DNA of 64,000 nt from Streptomyces sp. NBC_00237 (GCF_026342435.1 NZ_JAPEMT010000002.1:682001-746000), one strand, 5' to 3'. Counted from the first letter of the stretch, positions 19,701 to 27,662 are shown. A program made the numbers and translations. Notes: generated by a model not told the origin, from the sequence alone.

Positions 19701-20624
19701 TGCTACTCCGGTGCACTGGAGATCATGACGGACATACGTGGGCAGGTCCCCGCCGTCGACCTCATGGCTACCGGAGACACCGCTCCCGTACTGGCATGGG
19801 CCAACGTCCCTTTCAGCGAGTCGGCGCAGGGCCCTGGCGGAAAGTCGTGGCACAACCCGTCCGAGGCTGCCGCCGTTGCCGGCATCGTGCAGGAACTGCT
19901 GCAGCACCTGCCGAGAACCGCAACAGTAGGCGTGGTCACTCCTTTCCGCGCACAGAAGGACGCGGTGGAGCGCATGATCGCCAGCGACCGGGTGCGCGTG
20001 GGCACGGTACACGCCTTCCAGGGCGGCCAACGCGACGTCATGGTTCTCAGCCCGGTGGCGACTGCCAACACACCTCCCAGGACGGCTCATTGGGTGGCGA
20101 GCCAGGTCAACCTATGGAACGTTGCAATCACCCGCGCCAAATCCCAGTTGATCACTGCAGGCGACCATGACTACTGGCAGCAACAGACCGGTCTCCCGCA
20201 CTTGCTGTCGACCCGCTCGGTCCTGTGGAGTCGAGCACAGGATGCCGACACACACGAGGTTCCGGTACCCCAGCCCGGCCCGTGGCAGGACCCTAGCCTC
20301 AGGGACCTCATCGACACCGTGCAGCAGCTCCTCACCGCGCGAGGCGTCCTAGGGCTGGAACGCGATGTCGTGGTCGGCGGGCAGCGGGTCGACCTGATGT
20401 TCACCGCACCCCAGGGCAACACCGCAGTACTGGTGGACGCCGGACCGCTACCCGGCCGTGACCCAGCACGGCACCTGCGCCTGATGCACGAGCGAGGCCG
20501 CCTACTCATCGGGCTGCCACCCGGCGGCCCGGGCCCAAAGGCCGAGAGCATCGAGCGAGTTCTCCGTATCCCCGCCTGGCGCATTCTCGCGGGTCCGAAC
20601 GTACTGGCGCCACTGTTCGACTGA
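16749..20624 (+). CDS. Caspase-like peptidase fused to SF1 (UPF1/DNA2-type) helicase and a nuclease-like tail
   Basis: This is a 1291-residue fusion. Residues 1-250 are a caspase-fold (C14) peptidase with His84 in YFSGHGE and Cys135 in LLDCCASGS. A linker of about 300 residues follows. The SF1B helicase has Walker A GPPGTGKSE near residue 577, VVIDEASQ near 886, LIIGDPMQLSHI, DEHYRCHPEI, TPFRAQKDA, TVHAFQGGQRDV and NVAITRAKSQL. The last 110 residues (LLTARGVLGLERDVVVGGQRVDLMF) resemble the DUF559/Vsr-like endonuclease tails of such helicases, but no clear ExK remains, so this part may be a degenerate sensor. I infer that the helicase part detects invading nucleic acid and unleashes the caspase, giving abortive infection. 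The start GTG at 16749 is coupled to the EACC1 gene. Confidence 0.85.
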   Translation: MRNNDRYAMLIGVSNYDSDDYHDLPAVRADLHYMQAVLQSTEIGQYNDCDVVAEPTRAEMLHAIESFLEERQQSETALLYFSGHGEFCEADNQLYFLTRDSDRTDLPRTAVSAEFLERTLQSCRAASKIVLLDCCASGSVVQGWRAKGRDDSDSGEEERSTLLRPTGVYFITASDALQPASAMAPEGSTLGTSRFTGEIVEGLRNGWIKNNGWISPDDLFEYLTGRMVRKGLPKEQCPTKSTIRATHTLYFARSVARPVSLPAPPEGPAPPTAAFLKAQERATADTENTNDWQKLLRYYALCLSAQAAASMLPDRRNGRNSKYFLVDKGPESIQSGLGASLPAPEKLPGAHPRVDRASTGSSERAAEQHEYWYGYPAVTLPTRGKDARRTDVGIAPLLIQQMELAPDESGRPVLRPSGVPSLHTKLVTELLSEDEAAQLLARWQPTWQHGNDAQMLHAVRELLDALGLRELEPLDPSALRADSVNEALRPGAHNAAVILAPSSVERFATDGLVENLLAMSTRTDEIPGTALDALLNGPAPRPETDPVLVISAGPANESQEQVVVSAMTQPLTVATGPPGTGKSEVVTAVVATCVAAGESVLVASTNNEAVDVVAQRCDDIAPGLLMRTGNVDALVKEAEKLERLLSDPPPPTSRGSATVAGELRNLRARAAVLRDQAGRQIESEVRLASVLEQRAVLAEKVGLPLALLSQMWASDDQSALARWEARARTAAAATGWWGRWRRHRALKAFVSGASPEVAAQLPTWISERPVVSDLVNNLADATDRERQVRTLTPAQIAYDEEAIRQARTECSTTRATLSTELCAALSAEALSRGRSLLDQRLQTLRQHKGAQRSQLNLLRHLKGWAITTHAVRQLRPDAQLFDLVVIDEASQCSIASVLPLLFRARRALIIGDPMQLSHIPGISPEQERQARVRVGLSSAWLEDRRLAYHVHSSYHAAVQNGEAALLLDEHYRCHPEIADVVNGHCYSGALEIMTDIRGQVPAVDLMATGDTAPVLAWANVPFSESAQGPGGKSWHNPSEAAAVAGIVQELLQHLPRTATVGVVTPFRAQKDAVERMIASDRVRVGTVHAFQGGQRDVMVLSPVATANTPPRTAHWVASQVNLWNVAITRAKSQLITAGDHDYWQQQTGLPHLLSTRSVLWSRAQDADTHEVPVPQPGPWQDPSLRDLIDTVQQLLTARGVLGLERDVVVGGQRVDLMFTAPQGNTAVLVDAGPLPGRDPARHLRLMHERGRLLIGLPPGGPGPKAESIERVLRIPAWRILAGPNVLAPLFD

Positions 20625-20680
20625 GTGACCGGCCGGCCGTACACAGCTGACTGGTACATCCGACTTGGGGAGGGGCAGCC

Positions 20681-22135
20681 GTGACGAGCACCATGAAAAC
20701 CGAAGAGGTCCTGCACAGCCTCCGGCAGCAGGTGACCATACCGGTCCATTCCACACGAGGGCTGGTGGGCAAGGTCAGCGAAGCCGCCGACGACAAAGAA
20801 CGTGAGCGTAAAGAGTCCTTCCAGAAACGGCAGGAGGAGGGCAAGACCAAGACGGGAGATACGTACGAACCACTGCGCCGCAAGCCGGGACTGAGCCCAC
20901 TTCCCAGCCAAGAACTCGGACTGGCGGTACGGCTGTCGTTCTGGGACGTACTCCACCACCTCGGCCGCGGCCTCGCTCTGTCCCAGCGCGGCGCATCGCG
21001 CGGGCTGGCCGAACACTGGGGCAGCCTCAAGTACTGCCAAGCGCTCGTAGCAGGCGCCGAAACCTACCTCAGGTTGTCCGAAGAGGGCGAACGGATCGCC
21101 ATGTACTACAAGGCGCTGCAATCCGAAGAGCTGGGCCAAGCCTTCGGCTTGGCCGTCAGTGAGCAGATCCTCGCCCACCGCTATCCCGACCACAGCGTCT
21201 CAATCGTCCGCGCCGACACCGCGCTGCGTGCCGGCTGGACATTGACCAGCCGAGACAAAGCGAAAACCAAGACCGTCGGCTACCAGTACCGCCCGCAGTT
21301 CTTCGCCGAAGTCTGGAAACCAGGCAAATCTTCACGCGTCTTCCCAATCGTCTGCAAAGGCAATCACAGCGACCAGCAGAAGGCATACGAGCAACTCGCC
21401 TCCGCGGCGGCCCACGCGGACGGGGTACACATCGGTGCCTGGAACGAAACTCCAGCCTTGCTGTTCAGCACGGAGATCTCCCTGACCGACCCGCTCACCG
21501 TCCACGCCCTGCACACCGACAGCCCCGGCGGCTGGCTGCACATCGCGGAAGGCACTCCCGCCGAGAACATCGGCCTTCCGCTGGAGAACAAAAACCCGAG
21601 CATCGGCATCTTGAAACCAGGCAAGGGCAAAGAACCCGATTCCTCCGAGCCTGGGTGCCAAGTCGGCCCCGACCACTACGAGTGGTTCCAGCGCGCCTTG
21701 GCCCGGGTCGGGGCAGCCGGGCTCACGGCCTTCGCCGGCGACGGTGAATCCACCGCCGCACTGCTCACCACACGGCAGGGAAGCGACTTCTTCCAAGGCT
21801 TCGCCCACGCCTCGGTCGGCAGCGTCCAAGACGTGCACTACACACTGCTGGGCGAGAAATTCGAGGGCACGGACCATGTCTTCCGACTCAACGGCGAAAG
21901 GGTCCAAGCGTTCTCCGGCGTCGCGAAGGACATACTCAACGCCCTCGTCACCAGAAAAGAGCCCGGGAAGCCCGACCGACACGCCGACGTCGCCGCCTAC
22001 CGACAACAGGTACATGAGCGGAGGGACGGGCGTCACGGGACGTTCTGGGACGACGAGTGGGGAGGAGTGGTGTCGATCAGCCGCGAGGGGACTGCGCTGG
22101 CAATGCGTCAGATCCCGCCGTTTCACAACGAGTGA
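20681..22135 (+). CDS. Unidentified 484-residue protein in the caspase-helicase operon
   Basis: The GTG at 20681 has a very strong site (GGGGAGGGG), 56 bases after the helicase stop. I do not recognise the family. The N-terminal 70 residues are charged and probably helical (EAADDKERERKESFQKR). A middle domain (about 85-300) contains SLKYCQALVAGAETYL and then alternating strands YRPQFFAEVW...RVFPIVCKGNH, which is reminiscent of a PD-(D/E)XK fold with a VCK in place of the usual ExK, followed by a helix (KAYEQLASAAAHADGV). The C-terminal part shows no motif I know. There is no signal peptide or membrane segment. By context it is the third component of the caspase-helicase system, perhaps target recognition or an immunity factor. 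The nuclease suggestion is weak. Confidence 0.6.
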   Translation: MTSTMKTEEVLHSLRQQVTIPVHSTRGLVGKVSEAADDKERERKESFQKRQEEGKTKTGDTYEPLRRKPGLSPLPSQELGLAVRLSFWDVLHHLGRGLALSQRGASRGLAEHWGSLKYCQALVAGAETYLRLSEEGERIAMYYKALQSEELGQAFGLAVSEQILAHRYPDHSVSIVRADTALRAGWTLTSRDKAKTKTVGYQYRPQFFAEVWKPGKSSRVFPIVCKGNHSDQQKAYEQLASAAAHADGVHIGAWNETPALLFSTEISLTDPLTVHALHTDSPGGWLHIAEGTPAENIGLPLENKNPSIGILKPGKGKEPDSSEPGCQVGPDHYEWFQRALARVGAAGLTAFAGDGESTAALLTTRQGSDFFQGFAHASVGSVQDVHYTLLGEKFEGTDHVFRLNGERVQAFSGVAKDILNALVTRKEPGKPDRHADVAAYRQQVHERRDGRHGTFWDDEWGGVVSISREGTALAMRQIPPFHNE

Positions 22136-23014
22136 TCTCGAGGGTCCGGAGCGTTGGCCAATGGCCCAACGATCAGTCAAGCAGAGGCCGCTTCCAAGCG
22201 AAGCAAAATGGCGCGGGAGGAGCTCGCTGATCGACTCCTACAACCACTCGTCGTCTGCACGTACTTGAGAGCGGCGAGCCGGAGTACAACGGAGCACCCC
22301 GCGCAAGCTCTTATCCATCATGACCAGCCGCACGACGAAGCCCCGCCGGAACAGACCGGCGGGGCTTCGTCGTGTCACCCGTGTCGCCTGGGAGTCACGA
22401 ACCCATAGACACCCACCTGCCCCACAGCTCCGAGCTCGGACTGACCCCAAAGAGACTTGCGCATGTCAGCTTTCGTCTCGCCGCTACCTTCAACATGACG
22501 AGCTTGCACCGGGCACCGCCGGCCCCCTTCGAGGCCAGCGCCTGGCACCCGCGGCCAGAGGGTCCGGCGCCACCGGATGACCAACATCCGCATCACACGA
22601 AACTGACGGGCCGCCCCCACGTCACTAGCTCCCGCCTCCACCAACTCGGCAGCGCCTAAAAGCACTTGCTACCTCATGGTCCACTCCTTAACTGTCAGCC
22701 CACCATCGGAGTACCGCATACCCCCGGCATAGAGCTCACCAGCCATCGACCGTCACCAAGGCCATCCCCCCTTGAGGATCTCTGACTGGCAGCGCACACG
22801 CCAGTGGCCGACCGACTTGCCCACCTTGGCTGAGGTTCTCAAGGGCAGTGCCGAACAGGTCCGTGAGCTGCTTGGCGAAGTCGATCAGCGCCCTGTGCAG
22901 CGCCCCGTCGCCTGCCCCGGTTGACTTCCTCTCCTCGACAACACGCTGGAATGATTCGGAAGAGCGTCGTGGGTGACCTCGCGAACGCTCCGTACGACAG
23001 GAAAGGTGATCACG
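22136..23014. other. Long intergenic region with a strong terminator
   Basis: Apart from the hairpin at 22331-22374 and a TGTCACCC...TCACGAACCC segment right after it (22373-22404), nothing is recognised. A 68-codon minus-strand open stretch (about 22745-22950) has no start codon and is not counted as a gene. The last 100 bases should hold the promoter and GAAAGGTG-type binding site of the ApeA-like gene. Confidence 0.45.
22331..22374. terminator. 19-bp perfect hairpin terminator
   Basis: CACGACGAAGCCCCGCCGG (22331-22349) pairs perfectly with 22356-22374 around the loop AACAGA. It lies about 195 bases after the stop of the caspase-helicase operon and is very stable (GC-rich, 19 bp). The absence of a T run is normal for Streptomyces. 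It most likely ends the operon. Confidence 0.75.
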
Positions 23015-24499
23015 ATGGGCAGGGACCCGCTGAATCTCGACGCGCCCGCTGAGTGGGCTGGGCTGTGGTGGCTGCCGGAAGCACCTGAGTATCAGGTGCC
23101 GGGCCTACTCCGCTATGAGCCCGAGGGCGGCTTGGTGCTCTCTTTGATCGGCGCGTTCGAGGACCGAGTCATGACGACGCATGCTCCCGGCGTGGTGATG
23201 ATCCATGAGGGCTGTCGGACGTGGGAGGTGATTCATGGTGCCGCAGAGCAGCGCGAGATCAGCCTCTTCGGTTGTCTTCCTAGCGGTGGCAAGCGGACCC
23301 TCGGTGCGCGCGTAAAGACCCCTGACAAGCAGACCGTCGTAGCAACGACGGGTCTCATCGGGGCGCACGTCAGTAGCGAGGAGGAGGCGAGGTTCTCCAA
23401 GGTGGAGGTGTCCGTGGAGAACCTCGGGCATTGGGCGGCATCGTCAGTCCTCGAGGGGTCCCTGGGCACGCCCGGCGGGCGCCTTGATGGGGGCGGCGCC
23501 ATCTCCGTGAAGCCCGTGAAAGTGCAGTCGGTCGAAGTCGATGGCACTGACTTCGTGCTCGCGCACCGCCACACGCTTCCGTTCTTCGACCAGCGTCGAG
23601 GCGGAACCGTCGGTCGTGTGCGTGATACCGCGTACGTGCAGATCACCCCGCGCGATACTTCCTCATTGAGTGACGCGATTGGCTATGCCCGGTTGATACA
23701 AGACCTGATCTCCCTGGCCACCCACCGTGCTGCCGGCATGATCTGGCTACGTCTGAAACTGGCCACGGAGAACTCCGTGTCGACTTCTCACGGTCTGCGG
23801 GTGGAGCGGAATGTCGACGTGCTGTATTCACCCTTTGTGATCGGGAAGCACGACGCGAAGGCGGCCACTCATGATCGTGTGTTCTTCACGTGCGAGGCTC
23901 TCCCCTTCGAGGAGATCATCCCTCGCTGGTGCGATGTGCACGCGCGACTGCAGTCCGCGACGAACATGGTTCTGGGGCTTCGGTACGCACCGGCACGGTA
24001 CGTCGAGAACAATCTTCTGATGGCGGCGGGAGCAGCTGAGGTACTGCACCGTGGCTTCGACATCGATGAACCGCCGATCCCGTCGGAGGATTTCAAACCG
24101 ATGCGCGAGGCAATGCTGGCTCAGGTCCCCGAGGAGTACAGGAAGCGGATCCGGGGCTCCCTCCGCAATGACCCGACACTTCGGGACCGGTTGTACGCAC
24201 TCGCGGCCCGGCCCGACCAGGAGGCACTGTCCACACTCGTACCTGACGTGGACCGTTGGGCCAGGCGCACGACTCGAGCGCGAAACGACTTGGCCCATGA
24301 AGGACGTACCCCCAACCACAAGCTCGAGGAACTGGCGGCCATTGTGGACGTGACCACTGCGGTGGTTCTGCTGAATCTGCTGAATGAACTTGGGCTACCA
24401 GCCGAACGTCAACGAGAAATCGTGCGCGTCCACCCGCAGTTGCGCGCTACGGCCAGGAGCGCGCAGGACTGGCTAAGCACGCCCGAAGCGAACTCCTAA
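23015..24499 (+). CDS. apeA: ApeA-like anti-phage HEPN protein
   Basis: The protein has 494 residues from ATG 23015, which has GGAAAGGTG upstream; a GTG at 22973 would add 14 residues but has a poorer site. The N-terminal 300 residues look like the beta-rich ApeA N-terminal domain (WAGLWWLPE, VPGLLRYEPEGGLVLSL, with later strands). The C-terminal part is a HEPN domain with the RNase signature R423-NDLA-H428 inside RARNDLAHEGR, preceded by an acidic helix. ApeA-type proteins are single-gene abortive-infection systems that probably cleave host RNA after phage sensing. The gene stands alone on the plus strand, with a terminator upstream and a convergent HEPN-like gene downstream. Family call good, activity inferred. 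Confidence 0.75.
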   Translation: MGRDPLNLDAPAEWAGLWWLPEAPEYQVPGLLRYEPEGGLVLSLIGAFEDRVMTTHAPGVVMIHEGCRTWEVIHGAAEQREISLFGCLPSGGKRTLGARVKTPDKQTVVATTGLIGAHVSSEEEARFSKVEVSVENLGHWAASSVLEGSLGTPGGRLDGGGAISVKPVKVQSVEVDGTDFVLAHRHTLPFFDQRRGGTVGRVRDTAYVQITPRDTSSLSDAIGYARLIQDLISLATHRAAGMIWLRLKLATENSVSTSHGLRVERNVDVLYSPFVIGKHDAKAATHDRVFFTCEALPFEEIIPRWCDVHARLQSATNMVLGLRYAPARYVENNLLMAAGAAEVLHRGFDIDEPPIPSEDFKPMREAMLAQVPEEYRKRIRGSLRNDPTLRDRLYALAARPDQEALSTLVPDVDRWARRTTRARNDLAHEGRTPNHKLEELAAIVDVTTAVVLLNLLNELGLPAERQREIVRVHPQLRATARSAQDWLSTPEANS

Positions 24500-24712
24500 G
24501 CCGTGCCACCCAGGTGGGTCTTCCGTAGATCCTGGATCAGCCCCCACCGTAAAATGTAAGTCGCCAAAGCCGTCCTCACCCTAGAAGGACAACGCTGAAA
24601 CGGGTCTCAACTTTCCCGTCTGGCGGGGACAGCTTGCGCCGACGGCGGCAAGACACAGACGCGGGGGGTACCTCGGGAAGAAGCACCGTAGCTCGTGAAG
24701 CCCTGTGCGTTC

Positions 24713-26050
24713 TCAAGCCCAGGGGACGAGCTCAGTCTGGCCGACCCACCTGTTCGTCCTGGACAGGTCCTGGTAGGAGCCTCGGTAGCCGATCGAACGG
24801 AGCACCAGCAGCACCAGGTAATGACGGGTGAGAAGCCAGATCTCGGTGACCAGCCCTTTGACCGAGTAGACAGGCTCCTGCGTCTCCTTGGGATGCACAA
24901 GACGGTTTCGGACTCGCGTGACAATGTCGGCGCCATCTGCTGACCGGTCTCCGGCCACTTGCTGTCGGGCCGCAAAGGCAGCGGCCGCAGGAAGACGGTC
25001 TTTATAAACCCCCAGATCTGCCCCTGCATCCGTCAGGACCGTACGCAGCTTTCTATGCGCTGGCCAGGCACGAGACGTGAACTCGGCTTCCGTGATCCGA
25101 CCGGTGAGCACGAGCTCCTGCCACATCACATGTTCCAGTCCGGCAGCTCCGCTCATGATCCGCTGTTCGACGAACCCTCGGTCGGCTATGGCTGTGATCG
25201 CGTACTGCATCTGCAGGCGCAGCGCCTGTCCTTTGTGGGGATCATGGAAGGAGGGCAGGAGGCAGGCCAGCAGATTCGCCAAGGACGCTTGGTCCTCTGG
25301 ATACCACCAGCCGGAGCTGATGCGGCGTGCCGGGTCGCAGAGCATCGGGCCCCACTGGCCCCACACCGTCTGCTCCTCCTTGTTCTGGCCGACGGGCAGG
25401 GCCGGGGCGACCCACCGGCCGAGCGCAAAGGACAGTCCGACGTGCAGGGCACCGAGAACCGGGGTGACCTCGGCAGCCGTGAACGTGGTTCCGTTCAGCC
25501 GGCGGATCTCCATCACATGCGTCATGACGTAGACATCGGCCTGACGCACGCCAGAGAAGACGGCCTTGTGATCGGGGCGGACGTCCAGCATGATCTTCCA
25601 TCCGTCCACCTCGTACACACTACGTCCGGCGGCCACCAGCAGCGCCGTTCCATCGACGGCACGGGCTTCCAGGTGGGCAGTTCCGTGCCAGCGAGGCAGG
25701 TTGAACCAGTGGACGACGACCCGGTCGAGCGCAGCGTCGGGATCTCCGTAGGAAGTGCCATTGGACCAACCGCTCACAGCATCCATGCCGGATACCGGCA
25801 GTTCGAAGCCGAGGTCGAGCAGGCTCAGTTCGGTCCTGTCCGTGGAGGTGGGATCATAGTCCTCGGTATGCAGCCTCCACGAGATCCCCAGCTTCGGAGA
25901 GCAGTTGTACTGGACTATCCCGGGTACCGCAGTCCCGGCCGGTCCGGCAACCTGTCCGTTGTAGAGGGTGATCGACTCCCCTGGAGCATTGAAGGGGTAC
26001 ACCGGTGACAGGGGAGTCTCGGCATTGCGCCAAGATGATGAGGCAGACAT
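24713..26050 (-). CDS. Second HEPN-like protein, convergent with apeA
   Basis: The protein has 445 residues from ATG 26050 (AAGGTG upstream); 26080 is an alternative start. The N-terminal 250 residues are beta-rich and Trp-rich (FNAPGESITLYNGQV, GISWRLHTEDYDP, VYVMTHVMEIRRLNG) and form a domain analogous in layout to the ApeA N-terminus. The C-terminal helical half ends with an RNRLVHPK motif (RX4H, near residue 381), a feature of HEPN ribonucleases, and a helix LTRHYLVLLVLRSIGYRG. I infer another HEPN toxin/defence protein of the ApeA/YopA-like actinobacterial group. It is the last gene before the right-hand pcaD fragment. Function not established. Confidence 0.55.
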   Translation of the reverse strand: MSASSSWRNAETPLSPVYPFNAPGESITLYNGQVAGPAGTAVPGIVQYNCSPKLGISWRLHTEDYDPTSTDRTELSLLDLGFELPVSGMDAVSGWSNGTSYGDPDAALDRVVVHWFNLPRWHGTAHLEARAVDGTALLVAAGRSVYEVDGWKIMLDVRPDHKAVFSGVRQADVYVMTHVMEIRRLNGTTFTAAEVTPVLGALHVGLSFALGRWVAPALPVGQNKEEQTVWGQWGPMLCDPARRISSGWWYPEDQASLANLLACLLPSFHDPHKGQALRLQMQYAITAIADRGFVEQRIMSGAAGLEHVMWQELVLTGRITEAEFTSRAWPAHRKLRTVLTDAGADLGVYKDRLPAAAAFAARQQVAGDRSADGADIVTRVRNRLVHPKETQEPVYSVKGLVTEIWLLTRHYLVLLVLRSIGYRGSYQDLSRTNRWVGQTELVPWA

Positions 26051-26568
26051 GCGCCGCACCTTAGACGCTCTCACCGACACCGACGGGCCTTGCCCCCACC
26101 AGGAACCCTCCGGACATGCTTGACGTGAACTTGCATGGGCCTTCGTGTCCGGGCCACTTCCACGACCACCTCTCTGGTGGCTGCGTCGGACAGTCCTCCT
26201 CGGAGGTTGTCACGCTTGCGTGCCGCACGACCAGTCCCCAACTGCCAAGGGCGCGGGAGACACCTCCGCTCGAGGTCGGTCCACTATCTGATGCTTCTCT
26301 TGAGCGTGGTAGCGATGGTTCCCGATGTCCGGTGCCCGGCTGCGGTGTGGCCTGCCGTCTGGCTGAGCTCTCTCCAAATTCGCGAGTGTTCGGATGTGAC
26401 GATCTGGCGTTCGCCGAGCATCCCTTGGATCAAGCCGCGGCCGCTCCGTTAGGGTCGCTAGCTGTCACACGCATGTCACCAACACCGTCGACGCACCTGA
26501 ACCAGAAGGTCCTGACCTGCACGTACACCCCTGACCTGGACTGCCCGGACCGCACAAGACGCTTTCGC
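26051..26568. other. Right end of the island; no gene recognised
   Basis: There is no convincing coding region. Short repeated elements (CCTGACCTG at about 26509-26517 and CCCTGACCTGGA at about 26529-26540; GCTGTCACACGCATGTCACC near 26460-26480) lie within 120 bases of the right pcaD copy and could be recombinase arm sites. That is a guess from position. Confidence 0.35.
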
Positions 26569-26673
26569 CTACCTGTGCCATGTGGTGCCCAGTGAGGGAC
26601 CCAGCACGAGGACAGGGGCGTCTTCCGGCCCGTCGAAGCGGTATTGCAGGGTGTTCATCGGTGTCTCACTCAC
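26569..26673 (-). pseudogene. pcaD: 5' fragment of pcaD, probable attachment-site copy 2
   Basis: From the GTG at 26673 (an in-frame ATG lies two codons upstream) the frame reads 34 residues including LQYRFDGPEDAPVLVLGPSL, then GTTWHR and a stop. As in the left copy, homology to 3-oxoadipate enol-lactonase stops after TTWH, and the rest of the gene is missing. The sequence to its right is not a pca operon, so the original target context is unclear. Confidence 0.75.
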
Positions 26674-26675
26674 CC
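26571..26675. repeat. 105-bp direct repeat, right copy (candidate attR)
   Basis: Partner of the repeat at 3036-3140 (same orientation, no gaps, about 80% identity, perfectly conserved first 13 bases). It defines the right border of the proposed element. The DUF5988 gene and the polyketide cluster lie outside it. Confidence 0.65.
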
Positions 26676-26891
26676 GCATGACCCTCTCATCCATCGCCTG
26701 AAGTCACACGGTCAGGGTCAGGAAGTAGGGGGGTGCGGGGTAGGACGCCGTGATTCCTCTGGCGACAGACAGGTGGTTCACGCGGGTGTACCCCTACTGG
26801 CCCCTCGTGCGTGAGGCAGTGACGAGGAGAAGTGAGGGGTACCCAAGAGCACGGGGCCGAAGAAGAATCTCGGTGAGACGAGAGGAGGCCC

Positions 26892-27152
26892 ATGCGTAGA
26901 GTCACCCCAGATCCCTCTTCCATGGCGACGAGCTCGGTGCAACTTCAAGGCGGCCCCGGTGGGTTGTCCGGATCGGTCGAGTTGACCGATCTGGAGGAAG
27001 TGATCTTCTCCACGGAGAAGATCAAGATCCGTTACGGCAACGGATACGAGCACTTCGAGCCCGTCCGTGCTCCGTTGCACCAGGTCGGCAGCGGAGCGGT
27101 ATCCGAGCTCATGACCTTTCAGTGGGTCGGCCGCACCAAGATCGCCGAGTAG
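26892..27152 (+). CDS. DUF5988-family small protein
   Basis: This 86-residue protein starts at ATG 26892 behind a very good site (GAGAGGAGG). The central and C-terminal parts (KIKIRYGNGYEHFE and FQWVGRTKIAE) match the DUF5988 family, small proteins often seen at the edges of Streptomyces natural-product clusters. There is no signal peptide and no known catalytic motif. A strong terminator follows 60 bases after the stop, so it is a monocistronic gene. Function unknown. Confidence 0.75.
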   Translation: MRRVTPDPSSMATSSVQLQGGPGGLSGSVELTDLEEVIFSTEKIKIRYGNGYEHFEPVRAPLHQVGSGAVSELMTFQWVGRTKIAE

Positions 27153-27212
27153 GCAGCAACCGCCCACCCCCCGCGGAACTGCGCCTGTCCGCCGGCACCG
27201 AACCGGCAAACG

Positions 27213-27251
27213 GTAGTGGCCCCGAGCCAAAGCTCGGGGCCACTACTTTTT
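27213..27251 (+). terminator. Rho-independent terminator of the DUF5988 gene
   Basis: A perfect 15-bp stem (27213-27227 with 27232-27246, loop CAAA) is followed by five T residues on the plus strand. This is a textbook intrinsic terminator, less usual in Streptomyces because of the T tail. Confidence 0.88.
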
Positions 27252-27269
27252 CTGGTTGTTCAGACTGGG

Positions 27270-27545
27270 TGCGGAGAGGTGGGTGATGTACCGGTTCCCC
27301 GTGCCGTTGCTGGGGGTAGCTCTCCCCGAACACGGCGTAGACGGAGCAGTGCAGCGGCGGCCCCGGCTGATAGCGGTAGGTCTCCGCGGCCCGGTAGTCG
27401 CTGCGGATCGCGGGCAGCACCGCGCGGAGCATCTCCTCGTCGTCCAGCGTCTGGGACTCCGTACCGTTGAGGAACTTGATCTACTGGACCAGTGCGGCGT
27501 CGTCGTACAGGTGCACCGACTCCTCGCGGTCCCTGCGGGGTGATG
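27270..27545 (-). pseudogene. Remnant of a type II thioesterase
   Basis: The minus strand reads REESVHLYDDAALVQ, then an in-frame TAG, then IKFLNGTESQTLDDEEM and LRAVLPAIRSDYRAAETYRY QPGPPL. This is the familiar middle part of editing type II thioesterases (LNGTP...LP.LRADF...ETYRY). The N-terminal GHSMG part and the catalytic His end are missing, and the frame is broken. It is a dead gene left beside a polyketide cluster, consistent with loss or reshuffling of the cluster edge. Confidence 0.65.
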
Positions 27546-27662
27546 TCGCGCCGCTCAAGACGGAGCGACACCTCGAAGGCGGGGGTGGCTCAGCGTCCTC
27601 GTTCAAGACACGGTCAGCGCCCCGAGGTGTGTCCGCGACCCCTTACGAACCGGTGCGGGCGC

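Noticed and set aside
22745..22950. A 68-codon minus-strand open stretch with a plausible helical sequence upstream of apeA
   Set aside because: No start codon or ribosome site is present and no homologous family is recognised; chance openness is likely in this composition.
26116..26595. A 159-residue plus-strand frame near the right pcaD copy
   Set aside because: It overlaps the pcaD fragment on the opposite strand, shows no domain and has biased, unstructured composition.
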